Shown: positions 6,589 to 9,095 of the stretch, in pieces
Layout of the letters: each line of letters starts with the position of its first letter
How positions within the stretch are numbered: position 1 is the first letter of the stretch
Origin: Deltaproteobacteria bacterium
Lineage (GTDB): Bacteria > Desulfobacterota > BSN033 > UBA1163
Assembly: GCA_016875155.1 (NCBI GenBank)
Contig: VGSD01000083.1
Location: 1-9,095 of the forward strand
DNA length: 9,095 bases
Direction of reading: 5' to 3'
Made by a program: the position numbers and the translations under genes
The notes under the pieces: generated by a model
What the model was told of the DNA's origin: nothing
Database searches by the model: none
Seen by the model: only the letters and a program-made list of their open reading frames with translations

Positions 6589-7122
6589 TTAATCCACTAA
6601 GATCAATCCGAAGAGATTCTGCTCCTCCTCATAAGTTCGAACCACCTGGATGGGAAATCCATTTCCCCTTGCGGTTTGAAAGACATCCACTCCGCAGGCC
6701 TCCATGGAAGGCCTCGCTTCCATTCCATGTTTGCAAAGATCGTTGAGATCGCATTCCTTACAAAGGCGACAAGGCCCGGAGGTCATACTCCAGGCTTTAT
6801 AATAGCCTTCGAGAAAAATATCAACCTCGAGTCGAACAATTTTCTCATTAAATTGCTTCGTCACTTCCCTTCTTTTGGATCCATCAGTGATGTGCCGGTG
6901 AAGTAAAATCGCCTTCCGGTAGGAATCGATGACCATTCGAGTCAGTTCGGGCGTAGGGGTATGAGGAGGACAGCAATGGCTTTGTCCGAAACCAGGACAC
7001 CCGAACTGACATTTCAGCCGAACCCATTCAGCCGTCGCAATCGAGCTAGGTTCAACCACCCTCGCTCCATCGATTCCTCTCTCTATAGCCAGGCTGCAAT
7101 ATTCCTCAATGGGTCTCATCAT
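6589..7122 (-). CDS. DUF2284 predicted metal-binding protein
   Basis: 177 residues. The first of two adjacent ATGs (7122) lies 8 nt after a GAGGAGA ribosome site (7131-7137); the second (7119) is possible. Two cysteine clusters are seen: KCQFGCPGFGQSHCCPPHTP with C38, C42, C50 and C51, and PCRLCKECDLNDLCKH with C118, C121, C124 and C130. These are followed by ARPSMEACGVDVFQTA (136-151, with C143) and a hydrophobic C-terminus. This is the full pattern of the DUF2284 family, annotated as predicted metal-binding; the cysteines could hold an iron-sulfur cluster or other metal, but no reaction is known. The protein is soluble and cytoplasmic. It is the first gene of a likely operon with the hybrid kinase 21 nt downstream, so it may modulate or be sensed by that kinase; this is inference from position only. 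A weak promoter candidate on the minus strand is TTGGAA (7183-7188), a 19-bp spacer and TATAAG (7158-7163). Confidence 0.87.
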   Translation of the reverse strand: MMRPIEEYCSLAIERGIDGARVVEPSSIATAEWVRLKCQFGCPGFGQSHCCPPHTPTPELTRMVIDSYRKAILLHRHITDGSKRREVTKQFNEKIVRLEVDIFLEGYYKAWSMTSGPCRLCKECDLNDLCKHGMEARPSMEACGVDVFQTARGNGFPIQVVRTYEEEQNLFGLILVD

Positions 7123-7183
7123 GTCTCCAATCTCCTCATTCTCTGGCTTTACCCTACCTTATATTCAGAGCCATATTTAAAAT

Positions 7184-7306
7184 TCCAATCACCAAATCCC
7201 AAGCTCCAAATAAGTTCCAATAACCAAAAAGGATAAATGGACCTCTTCAAAATTTTTGGTAATTGGTTATTGGTTATTATTTGGTTATTGGTGTTTGGAT
7301 ATTGGT
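7184..7306. repeat. CCAA-rich long imperfect inverted repeat
   Basis: The left arm (7184-7230) is made of CCAAT/CCAAAT/CCAATAACC units. The right arm (7253-7306) is the complementary TTGGTTATTGG series. Aligned as hairpin arms, they share CCAATAACCAA, CCAAATAA and CCAAAAA blocks, with about 7 extra bases in the right arm and a 22-nt loop. The style resembles the simple palindromic repeats dispersed in many environmental deltaproteobacterial genomes; that comparison is from memory. Confidence 0.75.
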
Positions 7307-7315
7307 TATTATTGC

Positions 7316-7539
7316 CTAAATTGAGCGATTCACCCTATTTCACAAGGGAGGCAGAGACGCCTCAAACCCTTTTAGAATGCGATGCGTTATAAGTTTGGGC
7401 AATTCACCTTAAACTTTCACCAAAAGGGTGGTCATTGAACCGGCCTCATTGTTGATTCAATCTATCAAAGGTAATCGCTCTAAAAGGCTTTTCGGCCTCC
7501 CCGCCTCCCTTGTGAAGGGTAAAAAATCGCTCAATTTAG
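7316..7539. mobile_element. MITE-like element with 61-bp imperfect terminal inverted repeats, no ORF
   Basis: Arms 7316-7376 and 7479-7539 pair without gaps at 47 of 61 positions. Conserved blocks are CTAAATTGAGCGATT (7316-7330 with 7525-7539), TTCACAAGGGAGGC (7339-7352 with 7503-7516) and CCTTTTAGA (7368-7376 with 7479-7487). A short GCGAT match continues inward (7379-7383 with 7474-7478). The centre is about 90 bp and encodes nothing recognisable. No clean target-site duplication is seen, although TATTG-like bases occur near both ends. It could be a non-autonomous transposon relic, or a structured dispersed repeat, or an RNA hairpin. The alternating perfect and diverged blocks are notable. 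Confidence 0.6.
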
Positions 7540-7546
7540 ATATTGT

Positions 7547-8959
7547 TTATTTACTCCCTCCCAGTTCCCTGATCTCCCTCTGGGCCTCCTCTCTTTCCGG
7601 GCTTCCTCTTCCTAGCCACTCAAGTGAGGTTCTATAGTGAAGCAAAGCGTTCTTAGGTTCACCCTTCAGTTTAAAATATCTGGCAAAATGTAAATGAGAC
7701 AACCCCTTCTGGTCCATTCTCCCATAGACAGATCCCAGGCTGTGATAAACCTCGACCCATTCGGGAAAGCCTTGCTTCACCCTCAAAAAGAGCGGAAGGG
7801 CCCGGGAAAAATCTCCCTTCTCCTGATAACATTTTCCGAGATAATAAAGGCTCAGCAGATCCTCTTTCCGATCATCGCCGTTCCTGTAAAGTGAACGAAC
7901 CGCTTCGAGGTTTTTGATCGCCTGGTCCATCTTCCCGGAAAGAAAAGAGGTGATCCCCAGTTCCCTCAATATATCTACGTCTTTTGGGGCTAGTAAGAGT
8001 GCATGATGAAAAACCTCTAACGCCTTATCCAGTCGTCCCATTTTCCGGTAGGCCAGGCCCAGGCCGTAATGGGCATCCACCTCCTGCGGACTGGCATCGA
8101 TCAACGATTGAAAGTGATTGATCGCCACGTGTGGCTCCCGCTCCTCCACAAAGGCTTTGGCCTGAATTTTTCGAAACGATCCAAAGGTTTTAAAAGGTCC
8201 GGAGGGTTTGGGGCCGGTCTGGAGAAGATTTTCCATCAGAGAGATTCGATCTCCGATGGCTGGATGGGTTGACAGATAAGTTGGGATTCCCGGGCCAGAG
8301 GTCAGACTGAGTTTATAAATTTTGCTCATGAAGGTGATGAATCCGTTGGGGTCATAACCCGCCCTGATCATGTATTGAAGGCCGTTTTGATCGGCCTCGA
8401 CTTCCATCTCACGGGTATATTTCAGGGCAAGGGCCTCGACTGTGGCCATCGCGGTAACCGCCACCGCTTCGGAGGCTTTTCCCCCTCCGCCTAATAGGGC
8501 CCCTGCGATGATGGCGGCGATGGAGGCGATGTTAAGCCTTTTCGACCTCTCGATCATCTGTGCCACATGTCTTGCCATCACATGAGAGATTTCGTGGCTG
8601 ACGACTCCTGCGATTTCCTGCTCATTCTCTGTTGAAACCAAAAGCCCGGTGGTCAGGAAGATGTGGCCTCCAGGAATGGCATAGGCATTGGGATCTGTTC
8701 CGACGATCAGATAGAATTTGAAATCGAAAGGAGTTGACCCTACCTGAGCGACCAGAGATTGGCCAATCGTGTTGATAAAGCTCTGAAGGGTCAGGTCTTT
8801 CACCCAATCCACCTTCTTCTCCATTTCGAAAAGGATCTTCTTACCCAACTTCTTTTCCTCTTCGATGGTCATGGCTCCTGAAACCGTTGGAAAACGGATG
8901 AAGAGAAGACAGAGAAAAAGAGAGGTAACCCAAATGATGGTTTTTTTTCGATAAGGCAT
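7547..8959 (-). CDS. Exported M48 zinc metallopeptidase with C-terminal TPR repeats (BepA/YfgC-like)
   Basis: 470 residues, close to E. coli BepA (487). The N-terminus has KK and a hydrophobic core (8-21), with likely signal cleavage near SGA (27-29). The cysteine at 17 is not in a good lipobox, so a soluble periplasmic form is favoured. The M48 domain spans about 35-245. Zinc ligands are H122 and H126 of HEISH with catalytic E123, and E186 in EVEAD is the third metal ligand. THP at 231-233 carries H232, matching the His-switch residue of the BepA plug loop. A glycine-rich segment (GALLGGGG, 153-160) sits in the variable active-site loop. From about 262 to 445 come TPR-like helical pairs (for example AHYGLGLAYRKMGRLDKALE at 296-315, and LYYLGKCYQEKGDFSRALP at 371-389). 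The known role of the family is folding or degradation of outer-membrane proteins during assembly. The ribosome site is weak (AAGAAG next to the ATG). A MITE-like repeat starts 8 bp past the stop. Confidence 0.93.
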   Translation of the reverse strand: MPYRKKTIIWVTSLFLCLLFIRFPTVSGAMTIEEEKKLGKKILFEMEKKVDWVKDLTLQSFINTIGQSLVAQVGSTPFDFKFYLIVGTDPNAYAIPGGHIFLTTGLLVSTENEQEIAGVVSHEISHVMARHVAQMIERSKRLNIASIAAIIAGALLGGGGKASEAVAVTAMATVEALALKYTREMEVEADQNGLQYMIRAGYDPNGFITFMSKIYKLSLTSGPGIPTYLSTHPAIGDRISLMENLLQTGPKPSGPFKTFGSFRKIQAKAFVEEREPHVAINHFQSLIDASPQEVDAHYGLGLAYRKMGRLDKALEVFHHALLLAPKDVDILRELGITSFLSGKMDQAIKNLEAVRSLYRNGDDRKEDLLSLYYLGKCYQEKGDFSRALPLFLRVKQGFPEWVEVYHSLGSVYGRMDQKGLSHLHFARYFKLKGEPKNALLHYRTSLEWLGRGSPEREEAQREIRELGGSK

Positions 8960-8991
8960 CTTCTTGTCTTTTTGTGAGATCAGTGAGGTTT

Positions 8992-9020
8992 ATCTTAACA
9001 TGTTCCCTTTTTCTCTACAA
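8992..9020 (-). promoter_or_regulatory. Weak candidate promoter of the M48 peptidase gene
   Basis: On the minus strand: TTGTAG (9015-9020), a 17-bp spacer and TAAGAT (8992-8997), about 33 bp before the start codon. Only spacing and partial box matches support it. It lies just downstream of the 9023-9091 hairpin, so it would be insulated from upstream transcription. Confidence 0.3.
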
Positions 9021-9022
9021 CG

Positions 9023-9091
9023 AAAAAAAACCCTATATATCCTCTCCATTTGGGTGGGGTTTGGATGGTGGGAGTAAGAGGATATATAGGG
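9023..9091 (-). terminator. Terminator-like hairpin with 15-bp perfect stem and T8 tail (minus strand)
   Basis: CCCTATATATCCTCT (9031-9045) and AGAGGATATATAGGG (9077-9091) are perfect complements separated by a 31-nt loop. Read on the minus strand, the stem is followed at once by T8 (9030-9023). It probably terminates a minus-strand gene beyond the right edge of the window; otherwise it is a leader hairpin upstream of the M48 gene. The long loop is unusual for a simple terminator, although CCAT (9046-9049) and ATGG (9065-9068) could extend the structure inward. Confidence 0.6.
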
Positions 9092-9095
9092 CTAT

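Larger units (their letters stand above)
7123..7546. other. 424-bp gene-free intergenic region made largely of two inverted-repeat elements
   Basis: No supported gene lies here. Bases 7123-7180 hold the DUF2284 ribosome site and a weak promoter candidate. Bases 7184-7306 are a CCAA-rich inverted repeat. Bases 7316-7539 are a second, unrelated inverted repeat that begins about 10 bp later and ends 8 bp before the stop codon of the M48 peptidase gene. An open frame on the plus strand (7428-7637) runs out of the second repeat into the antisense of the peptidase and is not credible as a gene. Confidence 0.75.

Noticed and set aside
7184..7306. CRISPR array from the repeated CCAAT/TTGGTTATTGG units
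   Set aside because: Units are short, irregular and arranged as inverted arms with no spacers of constant length.
7428..7637. Plus-strand 69-residue ORF in the intergenic region
   Set aside because: It spans the MITE-like repeat and the antisense of the M48 gene, with no ribosome site or recognisable sequence.
8903..8959. M48 peptidase as a lipoprotein because of Cys17
   Set aside because: The residues before Cys17 (LFL) do not fit a lipobox; an ordinary signal cleavage near 27-29 is more likely.

Overview
The window looks like chromosomal DNA from an anaerobic or facultatively anaerobic bacterium, most likely deltaproteobacterial (Desulfobacterota-like). This rests on a multiheme c-type cytochrome with its own membrane cytochrome, uncharacterised cysteine-rich metal-binding families (DUF364/DUF4213, DUF2284), a soluble GAF-rich hybrid histidine kinase, and AT-rich palindromic intergenic repeats. 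The placement is an inference; there is no rRNA or phylogenetic marker here.

Layout. (1) 1-1235: the 3' part of a DUF4213/DUF364 gene (+) converges, with only 14 bp between stop codons, on a small cysteine-containing protein (-) built from two copies of a unit ending in CQLG-x-F. (2) 1236-1514: a divergent promoter region with a palindrome, a 10-bp-phased direct repeat and an orphan perfect Shine-Dalgarno sequence. (3) 1515-3752: an electron-transfer module. An exported octaheme cytochrome of the hydroxylamine oxidoreductase (HAO) superfamily ends in a strong intrinsic terminator. It is followed by a membrane protein joining one c-type heme site, a CopD-like membrane domain and a cytochrome b5-like domain; this second gene appears to have its own promoter and an almost leaderless mRNA. 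(4) 3753-3864: an AT-rich inverted repeat between convergent genes. (5) 3865-7122: a minus-strand two-gene operon, a DUF2284 cysteine-rich protein followed after 21 nt by a 900-residue hybrid histidine kinase (three GAF domains, HisKA, HATPase, receiver). (6) 7123-7546: a gene-free 424-bp stretch holding two different long inverted repeats side by side, one of them MITE-like. (7) 7547-8959: a minus-strand exported M48 zinc metallopeptidase with C-terminal TPRs (BepA/YfgC-like). (8) 8960-9095: a leader/promoter region and a 15-bp perfect inverted repeat followed by T8 on the minus strand.

How the genes may work together. The octaheme protein and the c/CopD/b5 membrane protein plausibly form one respiratory or nitrogen-detoxifying electron-transfer system: the periplasmic octaheme enzyme converts a small nitrogen compound and the membrane protein exchanges electrons with it. 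The direction (hydroxylamine oxidation or nitrogen-oxide/hydroxylamine reduction) cannot be told from the sequence alone. The kinase is cytoplasmic and its link to the cytochromes is only positional. The M48 peptidase is probably an independent envelope quality-control gene.
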